Shown: positions 28,601 through 35,248 of the stretch, piece after piece
How positions within the stretch are numbered: the first letter of the stretch is position 1
Layout of the letters: every line of letters begins with the position of its first letter
Assembly (NCBI RefSeq): GCF_015319355.1
Contig: NZ_JADILU010000002.1
Span: 372,001-436,000, forward strand
Direction: 5' to 3'
Length of the DNA stretch: 64,000 nucleotides
From: Psychroserpens luteus
GTDB taxonomy: Bacteria; Bacteroidota; Bacteroidia; Flavobacteriales; Flavobacteriaceae
Program-made: the position numbers and the translations under genes
Notes under the pieces: model-generated
Told to the model about the DNA's origin: nothing
The model's database searches: none
Seen by the model: only the letters and a program-made list of their open reading frames with translations

Positions 28601-29255
28601 GTTGTTCTTCATTTATTAAAACAAGCGTTCCACCATTACTAAGTGTTGCCATAATCTCTTGAAAGGAGACATCAAAACTCAATGGTGCAAATTGCAGTGT
28701 TCTTGTACCTTTTGTAGCTTCGGAGTTTTTGTTTTGCCAGTTGATAAGGTTGACTGTTGCATCTTGTCCCATGCAAACACCTTTAGGTTCTCCTGTAGAT
28801 CCTGAAGTGTATAATACGTAAGCTCCATTTTTAGACATTGCGTCTTGCTCCTTTAAATTAGAAACTATTTGTGATTCATGGATTGGTAATGAAAGTAATC
28901 CCATTTCCGAAGAAATATGAGCCTCCGCAGGAGTTATTAAGCAAAAGTTGAGCTTAGAATTGCTTATTATTTTTAGAATTCGGTCTTCAGGATAATTAAA
29001 ATCTATTGGCAGATATGCTTTGCCTGCTTTTAAAATTGCAAGCATAAAAATTATTTGATCTACACCTCGTGTGGTAGATACACCTATTATATTCTCATTA
29101 CTTGCTTGTTTAAGGATAGTATTATATACTTGAGATACTTTGTTTTCTATTTGAGAGTAGGTTAGAAGCGTATTGTCTGATATGATACAGTAATCATCAG
29201 CATAAAGTTTGGCTGCTTGGTCAAAAAGTAAGTATGTAGAATTAGGTTTCTTCAT
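22629..29255 (-). CDS. Hybrid NRPS-PKS, A-PCP-KS-AT-ACP-aminotransferase
   Basis: A 2208-residue assembly-line protein. The adenylation domain (1-500) has LYTSGSTGEPKG and NQYGPTECHVV; by-eye code DVQFMAQVVK, nearest to proline codes I know. Next: PCP (EMGGTSLLAQ, near 538); ketosynthase (about 605-1028; HSACSTSL with Cys near 776, ETHGTATPVGDP, KSNMGHL); acyltransferase (about 1125-1430; GHSIGE, and HAFHS indicating malonyl-CoA); ACP (LGLDSLVLTQ, near 1543); a V/N/P-rich linker; and a class III aminotransferase (about 1740-2150; PLP Lys in YGKVIGGGISIGA). There is no ketoreductase. The aminotransferase should convert the beta-keto thioester to a beta-amino group, as in iturin/mycosubtilin synthases. 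The tail resembles a linker leading into a C domain, and the gene lies 42 bp upstream of the NRPS start. Confidence 0.92.
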   Translation of the reverse strand: MKKPNSTYLLFDQAAKLYADDYCIISDNTLLTYSQIENKVSQVYNTILKQASNENIIGVSTTRGVDQIIFMLAILKAGKAYLPIDFNYPEDRILKIISNSKLNFCLITPAEAHISSEMGLLSLPIHESQIVSNLKEQDAMSKNGAYVLYTSGSTGEPKGVCMGQDATVNLINWQNKNSEATKGTRTLQFAPLSFDVSFQEIMATLSNGGTLVLINEEQRLDMVELIKLIEQHSVNRLFLPFVALQALVETAVSINLFPSNLKEIMTAGEQLKITPQVKTFFKALNNCKLYNQYGPTECHVVTELKLEGNPENWPALPNIGKAIDNTTIYILDKNQEIVPNGETGELCITGKCLAEGYLGNNLLTKEKFTSLKLPDASTIRMYRTGDIARFLPDGNIEFLGRDDEQVKISGHRIELGEVEIALNKLPFIQNAVVVATTHLSDQAQLIAYLQSHDASQDIPNFREQVSSVLPDYMLPSHYIWVKEFPKTSSGKVNKKELPLPKYERPSTAPLYKKPVTDIQKNIAKVWSNILRIPKIGISDNFFEMGGTSLLAQKTVSNLRLNYNYEIPIIKLYQHPTVSELSTFLEPKKETKFQPTASKKRNSSSSDVAIIGMAGRFPGANSIQELWDVLKDGKETISFFTPEELDISISESLRKDPLYVRARGVIPSVKTFDAAFFGINPKVAEAMDPQQRLFLEIAWEALEQSGHLPTHYDGNIGVYAGTGMNTYYKNNILPNKNVIDRIGDFQASTINEKDYISTRTAYHLNLKGPAVAVHSACSTSLLAIAEAAEAIRNGRCDIALAGGSSITTPINSGHLYQEGSIMSPDGHCRPFDENAKGTVFSDGAGVVLLKNLEDAQRDGDVIHGIIKGVGINNDGGDKGSFTAPSVEGQAGAIANALFDAEIDASEISYIETHGTATPVGDPIEIEGLKLAFGKQDLNGYCGIGSIKSNMGHLTAASGVAGVIKTILALKHQQIPPSLGFEKPNPSIDFENSPFYVNSTLREWKSDNPRKAGISSFGVGGTNVHLIVEEYENTITTSNIERPLQLLTWSAKSQNSLDGYQKALGEFLKSSADVSLADIAHALSHTRESFAHRSFSIAGNTDDASKNLLNENNTQIKTKELKVVPSELAFLFPGQGSQYLQMGKSLYSEEKVFKDAVDQCAELLKSDLKLDIRDIIYPEIDSEEKENQLKDTKFTQPALFVIEYALAQLWMSWGIKPTLLCGHSIGEFVAAHLAGIFSLEDALHLITMRGKLVSELPGGSMLSVRSTIEDLKNLIPEALSIAAINSDKLIVISGPDNDIHDFSELLDKENIANKLLLTSHAFHSTMMDPVLDVFEAEVNKVKLNIPRLPMVSTVTGTWLTDAEATSSQYWTNHLRAAVNFSGAMETVLGLEDPVLLEVGPGRALTTLSMQKKGLKSLASIASLTFPKENETAHHTVLPTLGDLWINGIEPNWKLFYEGQTRQKVWLPSYVFDRKPCWIDTITAQPTVNTNENSIHLNTEHQSVESLPNVNIKFMRKPIILNKITEIVENNSGIEIEASEFNQSFLELGLDSLVLTQMAINLKNEFNTPISFRQLNDEFGSPDLLATHLDNVLPKEVMAPAPTVNPIAPVANNVTSFNPVPQNFNVTNNANQNTALSLIAQQIQLLGKQIELLQGNNTTVTPVATSHAAQPVMMTPSNDASTEVLSEEEKKEHQKPFGATPRIEKLSTELNSNQKGFLDNLITRYNKKTASSKAYAQKHRAHMSDPRVVSGFKPLTKELVYPIVVDKSSGSRLWDIDGNEYLDVLNSFGACLFGHQPDFIKDAIHKQVEQGFEVGPQHPIAGEVCELLCEFTNQDRAALCNTGSEAVLGAMRIARTVTGRSLIVAFTTSYHGINDEVLVRGSKKLKSFPAASGILPEAVQNMLILDYGTEESLAIIKERAHEIAAVLVEPVQSRRPDFRPVEFLKEVRKITTESESVLIFDEIITGFRMHPGGAQALFGIKADIGTYGKVIGGGISIGAIVGSKWCMDALDGGFWQYGDDSFPEAGVTYFAGTFVRHPLALATCKASLLHMKEQGVALQDELSRKIDVFASEMNGYFESHNLPMEIMHYRSLWKLRMLEDVPYAELVFVLMREKGIHLWDGFPCYMTEAYTEDDLTHLINTFKECADELLSAGFFNTESNNDSIMNGQKTFTKELNQPPVKGARLGMDELGNPAWFVADKDKVGEYVQIDL

Positions 29256-29564
29256 GTCTCAAAATAGTTTACAGTAAAAATACTCATTTAGCAATGATTT
29301 TAATTCATTGCAAGTTATAAAAGTTAAGAATCTAAAATCTTATATTTTACATTTAATTGTCTAATCTTGAGGGATTTTGAGGCTTTTTTAAATTTAGATA
29401 GTTTAAACTTAAAACTAATTTTAATGCTCCTAAAAAAAAATAGTTATATGACACTTTTTTCGGTTTAACACAACTCCTTTTTTTACTCAGAATACTGTTT
29501 TAAACTTATGACTTAACAAAATCTATCAAATTTTGTTTGAATATTTATATTTGAAAGGTTGTTG
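29256..29564. other. Intergenic region upstream of the NRPS-PKS genes
   Basis: 309 bp without a credible gene. It holds a 7-bp-stem hairpin (GCAATGA / TCATTGC, 29291-29311) that would lie in the leader of the hybrid gene. It also holds AT-rich stretches with no full TAnnTTTG box; the nearest, TATTTTG, is just before the start codon. It probably carries the cluster's main promoter, but I cannot point to it. Confidence 0.4.
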
Positions 29565-30425
29565 TTAGTTTTTAGCTCCAACAAACGTTTGAGTATTGCC
29601 ACCATTAAACCAAGGTTTTTGTGAAAAGTGCCATAAGGTAAAACCTGCATTTTTGAAGAGATGCGGATAGTTGTGTGAAAATGAGGGTTCATTTCCATAA
29701 AGTTGTGTCTCAGGTTGTGTGTCAAAATCATGATTTACGTCATTAGGCTCTATGGCTACAAAAAATGTTTTGCCTAATTGATTTATTTCATTTAAAAAAT
29801 CTTGTAAACGTTGTTCTAAAAAATATTCTAAAACACCTCTTGATGAGACAAATATAGTGTTTGATTGTCCGTTTTCTTTAACCCAATCATAAGCATCTAA
29901 TGCCACAAACTCAAGCTTTTTATTGCTTTTAAACTTTATATTATTTAATTCAATTTGATCTGGACTAAGGTCAATACCAACGAATTTATTAATTTGAGGG
30001 AACTCTGCACTAAGATAATTTAGTACATCACCATTTCCAGTTCCAATTTCTACTAACGTGTCAAATTGTTCTGATTGATTTGATAATTCTTTTTTAAGTA
30101 TTTCAAATATGAAACTGCAGTGTGGAAGAAAATCAGTTTTGAATGTTTCTTCAGTTTCTTTGAAAAGTTCAATGGCATTGTTATTGGTCCAGAATTCGCG
30201 ATTTTTTTCTGCTATTGTATCGTGATTTTCTATTTTTTCGAGCTTTTGAACAAGTGCATAACGCATTAATCTTTCGACTATATTCAAATTATTTTTATTC
30301 TTATGTATTAAGGTTATTCTATTTTCTGATAGTTGGTGTGCCTTATTAGGAAGTATAAACACAAGTATATTACCTAATATTCTGGCAATTGTTGTAGTAA
30401 TAGTTGATTTAGCGTTAATACTCAT
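29565..30425 (-). CDS. Class I SAM-dependent methyltransferase
   Basis: A 286-residue protein. The SAM-binding motif I (VEIGTGNGDVLNYL) is followed by GIDLSPDQIELN and ALDAYDWV, as in class I Rossmann methyltransferases. The N-terminal 60 residues contain a hydrophobic stretch (IARILGNILVFILP) that may contact membrane or partner. It lies between the hybrid NRPS-PKS gene and the CPBP-like gene on the same strand, so a role in tailoring the assembly-line product (N- or O-methylation) is reasonable but inferred. No methyltransferase domain exists within the megasynthases themselves. Confidence 0.75.
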   Translation of the reverse strand: MSINAKSTITTTIARILGNILVFILPNKAHQLSENRITLIHKNKNNLNIVERLMRYALVQKLEKIENHDTIAEKNREFWTNNNAIELFKETEETFKTDFLPHCSFIFEILKKELSNQSEQFDTLVEIGTGNGDVLNYLSAEFPQINKFVGIDLSPDQIELNNIKFKSNKKLEFVALDAYDWVKENGQSNTIFVSSRGVLEYFLEQRLQDFLNEINQLGKTFFVAIEPNDVNHDFDTQPETQLYGNEPSFSHNYPHLFKNAGFTLWHFSQKPWFNGGNTQTFVGAKN

Positions 30426-30541
30426 GAGTAATAAATTAGTTATTATATGATTTATTTCAAGTTATACTAAAAGTTCTAATTATAATAAATAACTTTTATA
30501 CGAATCTATCAAATTAATCAAAAATAACAGATGTATAGTAG

Positions 30542-31342
30542 TTAATTCGTTGGAATTTTATATTGATTAATTTTTTTTATTGGATTCATAAAATACATAA
30601 ATACTAACATAGTTAAAAAATAAACTATGGCATAGCCTGTAAATGTAGGTACACCTCCAGTGCTAGGAGAGAGTGATAATGCATTTAGAGTGATGTTAAC
30701 CATAAACTGTAATATTAATACACAAATACCACTTTTTGAATTGCCATAAACGACAGTACACATACCTGCAATTCCTAACATGAATATTCCTAAAGACACT
30801 ATTGGAATACCAGGTAGCACACCTTCACCAAGAAGAATTATGGGAATCCACCATAAGGTCCAAACTAAACCAACAATTTGACTTGCATAAAAAGGTTTTG
30901 TGATTTTTGACAATTCACGAATACAATAGCTAACCCATACCACTTCACCTAGGAAGGCCCAAACAAATAAAGCTAAAACACTCCTTAATCCAAAAACAGT
31001 AAAATCTGGTTTTAAAAACGTGGTATATTCATTACCTGAACAAATACCTTTTAGTGACAAAGTAAAAAGACCTACTGTGAAAGCAAATACAAAACTAAAT
31101 AAATACCATTTAGGACTAACTTTCCAATTTAACATAGGTCTAAATATATCTATTACACCTTTAACACCTCTAGTGTATAATACTAAACAAATTAAGAATA
31201 ACAAAAGAACACAAAATCGACCAGTATTATATAAAGGCTGTGGCACTAGGCCTCGGTATCTAGCATAAACAAAAAAAGCATTAATAATAGGGCCAAGAGC
31301 TAAAAATACCCAAATTTCATTTTTTTTTATAAATCCCTTCAT
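30542..31342 (-). CDS. CPBP-fold integral membrane protein lacking catalytic residues
   Basis: A 266-residue protein with about seven or eight hydrophobic segments. Three stretches match the CPBP (Abi/CAAX-protease-like) layout, each altered: GEVVWVSY, with Glu133 followed by Val instead of a second Glu; LVWTLWWIPII, with Trp165 where His is expected; and VVYGNSKSG..LQFMVN, with Gln212 where His is expected and Asn216 kept. CPBP proteins are intramembrane metalloproteases or bacteriocin self-immunity proteins, so this copy is probably not proteolytic. Position within the natural-product cluster suggests self-protection or membrane scaffolding; that is inference. Confidence 0.6.
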   Translation of the reverse strand: MKGFIKKNEIWVFLALGPIINAFFVYARYRGLVPQPLYNTGRFCVLLLFLICLVLYTRGVKGVIDIFRPMLNWKVSPKWYLFSFVFAFTVGLFTLSLKGICSGNEYTTFLKPDFTVFGLRSVLALFVWAFLGEVVWVSYCIRELSKITKPFYASQIVGLVWTLWWIPIILLGEGVLPGIPIVSLGIFMLGIAGMCTVVYGNSKSGICVLILQFMVNITLNALSLSPSTGGVPTFTGYAIVYFLTMLVFMYFMNPIKKINQYKIPTN

Positions 31343-31398
31343 ACTTTTTTGAATTAAAAGAAGTAAATGTAATATTAATATTTAGATAACTTTTTTAG

Positions 31399-31420
31399 AA
31401 TGTGACAGATTTTTCACATT
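31399..31420. promoter_or_regulatory. CRP-like inverted repeat upstream of the CPBP gene
   Basis: AATGTGA-N8-TCACATT, a 7-bp perfect inverted repeat about 57 bp upstream of the CPBP-like start. The half sites equal those of CRP/FNR-family operators, but the spacer is 8 rather than 6. No T-run follows on the minus strand, so it is not a terminator. Confidence 0.35.
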
Positions 31421-31622
31421 TATCATTGCCTTTTTTTAAATATTTATTTTGGATTCTCGAGAATATTTTGTCTAGATATTTTGAAATCTATAACAATAAT
31501 AGTTTTATTATTTATATCAACAAAAAAAGAAAAAGAATTTGAAAAGATATTTAATAAATGTCTATAAGATGGGTAAACCTATTATATATTGTCTGAGGAT
31601 AGGATTTTAGTAATATTTCTTA

Positions 31623-32492
31623 TTAATTTAATTGAATTAATTTTTCATTAATATTAAATATTTTTCCCATAATTACTTTATAAACCTTAACAAGCCAAGC
31701 TAAATTTGGATGGTGCTTCTGTGCAACTAAATAATTTTCATCCATAAATCTATTCCAATTAAAAGAATTTACATGGTCAATTGCATAAGTAAGGTTGAAA
31801 TTATGAATATAAGTTGTATGCCACCAACCAGAAGGAATAAACATAGTATCTCCCGGTTTTAGGGTGATTTTTAGAGGCTCTGCATTTTTAAATAATGGAA
31901 ATTTATCGGAATCAGGATTAATTATATTTACTTGGCTAAGATTATGGTTTATTTTATCTGGGTATAAATAAGGAGTCTGGCTAGGTGGATATAAAATAAA
32001 ATCTTTCTCTCCTATTATTTGTGTCAATTGTGTGTGCACCCAATGATAATCAATATGTAATGTTGGGAAAGAACAACCTTTTCCTCCAAAAAATAATTGT
32101 CGTTGATTAGTTTGATTTGCGATACTGTTAGGTAACATCCAGCTGGATAGTCTATTAGACTTTCCGTAATTTATTAATGGTATATCTTCAAGGTATTCTG
32201 GAAAATCTTTATGAAGATCATAAATATTTGGGTAAGGCGCTTTATTTTCTGGTGTTGATGATTCGCATAAATCAATTATTTCTGATAATGAATAAGTTTT
32301 ACCGTCTATTGTTCTAGTTAAGTGGCTGTAATTAGCTTTAAAATATTCTGTTGTAAATTTTTCTGATGTTGTCCACTCAGCGATATCACTAATTACTACA
32401 GGTAATGAATTTTTTACATAAGTATTGTAGAATTCTTTATTAGATAGACCACTACATCTATCGATTTTGGATATGTTTATGGTTGGCTTCAT
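31623..32492 (-). CDS. JmjC/cupin-like Fe(II) 2-oxoglutarate oxygenase
   Basis: A 289-residue protein of the cupin-8/JmjC type. The metal triad is visible as HID (His146, Asp148) and the distal His225 in PSGWWHTTY, with the usual KPGDTMFIPSGWWH context of family members that hydroxylate amino acids or peptides. The N-terminus (PVVISDIAEWTTSEKF) also fits the JmjC pattern. Lying next to the NRPS-PKS genes, it is a plausible tailoring hydroxylase of the product or of a building block. A CTTCGGAAA motif sits 19 bp upstream of the start. The substrate is unknown. Confidence 0.75.
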   Translation of the reverse strand: MKPTINISKIDRCSGLSNKEFYNTYVKNSLPVVISDIAEWTTSEKFTTEYFKANYSHLTRTIDGKTYSLSEIIDLCESSTPENKAPYPNIYDLHKDFPEYLEDIPLINYGKSNRLSSWMLPNSIANQTNQRQLFFGGKGCSFPTLHIDYHWVHTQLTQIIGEKDFILYPPSQTPYLYPDKINHNLSQVNIINPDSDKFPLFKNAEPLKITLKPGDTMFIPSGWWHTTYIHNFNLTYAIDHVNSFNWNRFMDENYLVAQKHHPNLAWLVKVYKVIMGKIFNINEKLIQLN

Positions 32493-32860
32493 TTTTCTAA
32501 TGTTTAAATACTTCGGAAAAATATTTCAAACTTTTTTCTATAATTAAACTATAGGAGTCTAGAATAAATGTGGGGATAACTACGTAAAGTTAAATTAATT
32601 AGTTAATTATATATTATTAATTTAATATTTTAACTAAAAAAAAGAATATTCTTACATATTTATTTTTAAAAATTAGCTGTTAGGATTCAGAAATCTTCTC
32701 ATATTATCAATCTTTAGTAATAATGAATTATTGGGTTAAAGTTGATAGTAATGAAAGGTGAAATTTAAAAGTGTTTCTAAATAATTTTAACAATTAAAAT
32801 CTCAGATTAAAGAATTCAATGTCAATGTATATTTTGATGAATTTTCTTTATGTGATTAAG
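32493..32860. other. Intergenic region between the natural-product cluster and the EPS genes
   Basis: 368 bp, very AT-rich, with no credible gene. It holds one CTTCGGAAA motif (32511-32519), the 12-bp palindrome AAGAATATTCTT near 32642-32653 preceded by an A-run (a T-run in the minus sense, so possibly a weak terminator for the glycosyltransferase gene), and several A/T inverted repeats. It marks the right border of the NRPS-PKS cluster. Confidence 0.45.
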
Positions 32861-34000
32861 CTAGTTAGTTTTTCGATATTCTTTTAATAATTCATCCCAA
32901 ACATAAGTATGCTTGTAATTGTTTACTATGTTTTGTCTTGATTTTGAACGCATTATTTCATGTATCTCTGGATTCTTGATGCAGTATTCCATAGAAACAA
33001 TAATGGCTTGCACATCTTTTACTGGAATAATTAAACCATTTTCTCCTTCACTGATAATTTCATTGCAACCATTGATATTTGTAACAATGCTTGGTAGTTG
33101 CATGGCACCTGCTTGCAATACTACATTTGGAAACCCTTCTCTATAACTAGGAAACACTAAGGCATCAGCAATTGCAAAATATGGTCTAACATCTGCTTGA
33201 TAACCGACTTGAATAATATCTTTATTTTGTTTTAAAATGTTTTCTGTTTCAGGAAGTAGTGGGTCTAATTCACTTTCTCTCCATCCAACAAGTATTAACT
33301 TTGCATCGTGACTTTTAGATAATATGTCAAAGGCTGTCACCAATTCATTGATGCCTTTGTCTGTCACCAAACGTCCTACATACACATAAACAAATTGTTG
33401 ATCGATATTTAACTTTTTCCTGAGTGCATTTAAATCTGCTTCTTTGAGCAAAGTCCGGTCAAAATGATCTATGTCAATGCCATTGCTACTACCTTTACCA
33501 ATTACGCCAAGCTTTTTCTTAGTTGTAAATCCTTCTTCTAAAATAATGTCCTTTAAGTTAAAGGAGTTTGGAAACACTTTGGTGGCACATTTATAGGTTA
33601 ATTTTTCTACGTAATTCAATAAGACTCTCTTTGGTCCAGTAGCTACTAATAATGGCATTCCTGCCACTGTGTGGAAACGATGTTTGACACCAGCTAGCTT
33701 TGCAGCAAGCATACCAATAACACCAGCTTTAGGAGTATGTGTATGTACAATATGTGGTTGCTCTTTTTTAAGAATTTTATAAAGGCTATAGACCGCTATA
33801 ATATCTTTAATAGGAGAGATGGTTCTAGTCATTTCAACAATTTCTGTTCTAATGCCTTCATTTTCTTGAACATCTTTCAAAATTTTCCCATCGCTAGAAA
33901 CACCAATTACTTCATAATATTGATTAATAAAACGTAGTTGGCCTTCTAGTAAACTCATTAAAGAATCAGGAACAGTTGTGACTCTAACTATTTTTTTCAT
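32861..34000 (-). CDS. Glycosyltransferase family 4
   Basis: A 379-residue GT-B enzyme. The N-terminal domain starts KKIVRVTTVPDSLMSLLEGQ; HTHTPKAGVIGMLAAKLA is the acceptor-side loop; YVYVGRLVTDKGINELV opens the nucleotide-sugar domain. The EX7E-type motif reads EGFPNVVLQ, so the second Glu is Gln. The protein is clearly paralogous to the one at 38190-39335 (roughly 60% identical by eye in the first 120 residues). It probably adds a sugar to the EPS repeat unit. It pairs with the deacetylase gene 15 bp upstream. Confidence 0.85.
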   Translation of the reverse strand: MKKIVRVTTVPDSLMSLLEGQLRFINQYYEVIGVSSDGKILKDVQENEGIRTEIVEMTRTISPIKDIIAVYSLYKILKKEQPHIVHTHTPKAGVIGMLAAKLAGVKHRFHTVAGMPLLVATGPKRVLLNYVEKLTYKCATKVFPNSFNLKDIILEEGFTTKKKLGVIGKGSSNGIDIDHFDRTLLKEADLNALRKKLNIDQQFVYVYVGRLVTDKGINELVTAFDILSKSHDAKLILVGWRESELDPLLPETENILKQNKDIIQVGYQADVRPYFAIADALVFPSYREGFPNVVLQAGAMQLPSIVTNINGCNEIISEGENGLIIPVKDVQAIIVSMEYCIKNPEIHEIMRSKSRQNIVNNYKHTYVWDELLKEYRKTN

Positions 34001-34015
34001 TTAAACAATCTTAAA

Positions 34016-35029
34016 TTAATATTGAATATGAGTCTTTTTATATTTTTCTGTAAGACCAGTCATAGTTTCACTTTGAAATCCATGAGCTTGTTTTAATGTT
34101 TGATAGGTTTTGAAAATGGTTTCTAAGTTTTCTAAGTTTTCATCTAAGTTAGATCCAAAATTATGTGGATGCCACCAAAGGTGATAAACCTCATTATATT
34201 TAGCAGCGTAGGTCATTGCTTTCTTTATCCTTCTCAATTTGAGAGGTTCAAAAAATTTGAGTATAGTATTGTAAGGTCTCAAAAAACGACTCGAAGGGAT
34301 ATTAAAAAGAATAGAATTTTTATTTATTTCTTCGAGATTATATGTGTTACTGCCTGTAATATTAAAATAAGCATCTAATGGTTTCAAAGCTTTAAAAATA
34401 AAAAAATTACGATACTTTTTTGTGCTGTGAATATTATAGATAAATGATTTTTCTTTACCTCTAAAACTAGTTATTCCATACTTTTTACAAATTTGTAAAT
34501 AGGGTTTATCAACTTCATCATCAGGATTTATTTGATTTTTAGGAAAAACAATACTGTTAATGTTTATTTTAAGAGGTTTTGCAATATTAATAGCAGCATT
34601 TAGATCTTCATCAAATTGCTCTATTGTTTGTCCGAGCGCATGACAGTAAAAATGAGAAAATGTATGAGTTCCAATTTCATGGTTACCATTATCTTTAATT
34701 TTTCTAATTTTAGAAAGTGCATAATGAAATGGATCTTCTGACTCATCATTGCCATTTAAATCTATTAGTTCGTAAGGATTTAACTTTTTTAATAGATATG
34801 TAGGCTTGTTTTTAGGAATGTGATTATGTAAATCGCTTTTGTCTTTAGCAAATAATAAACCAACTGTAGAAAAGGTAAGTTTAATACCGTATTTGTCACT
34901 CATCTCTAGTAATCTATCAATGACTTTATTTACATTTTCTAGATTTTCTCGGTAATCATTAACAGTTTTATTTTCAAAAACTCCCCAATGCATTTCAAAA
35001 TCTAATGAAATAACTAAATGACCGACCAT
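34016..35029 (-). CDS. Polysaccharide deacetylase (NodB-like) family protein
   Basis: A 337-residue protein without a signal peptide. The NodB motif 1 SLDFEMHWG and the metal-binding HTFSH (EIGTHTFSHFY) are present, and late WWHPHNFG matches motif 5. Such enzymes remove N- or O-acetyl groups from sugars; without a signal peptide it probably acts on lipid-linked intermediates or nucleotide sugars in the cytoplasm. It is cotranscribed with the downstream GT4. A lone TACTTTTG -7-like box lies 20 bp before the start (35049-35056) with no -33 element. Confidence 0.8.
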   Translation of the reverse strand: MVGHLVISLDFEMHWGVFENKTVNDYRENLENVNKVIDRLLEMSDKYGIKLTFSTVGLLFAKDKSDLHNHIPKNKPTYLLKKLNPYELIDLNGNDESEDPFHYALSKIRKIKDNGNHEIGTHTFSHFYCHALGQTIEQFDEDLNAAINIAKPLKININSIVFPKNQINPDDEVDKPYLQICKKYGITSFRGKEKSFIYNIHSTKKYRNFFIFKALKPLDAYFNITGSNTYNLEEINKNSILFNIPSSRFLRPYNTILKFFEPLKLRRIKKAMTYAAKYNEVYHLWWHPHNFGSNLDENLENLETIFKTYQTLKQAHGFQSETMTGLTEKYKKTHIQY

Positions 35030-35146
35030 TACTTATTTTTTCTTTGTTCAAAAGTAAATAAAATAAAAGTACTTTGTGTTTAACACTGTATAGAAATATA
35101 TCACAGAGTTGATCTATATTTTTATAAAAATTGAATTTAAAACACT

Positions 35147-35174
35147 AAAAATCAATAGCTTTTGATGCTATTGA
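35147..35174 (-). terminator. Probable intrinsic terminator after the GNAT-like gene
   Basis: The hairpin TCAATAGC-N7-GCTATTGA (35152-35174) is followed on the minus strand by TTTTT. It is 75 bp past the stop of the GNAT-like gene. The stem is short and AT-rich, so efficiency is uncertain. Three more inverted repeats surround it. Confidence 0.45.
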
Positions 35175-35248
35175 GTTTGTTGTTAGATCAACTATAATAT
35201 TTATGTGAATTTTGTTTTTTATTCACAATACTGTTATTCAGTATAAAA

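Noticed and set aside
29513-29731. Short minus-strand frame overlapping the methyltransferase gene
   Set aside because: It is a shadow of the methyltransferase in another frame; the real gene has clear SAM motifs and an ATG at 30425.
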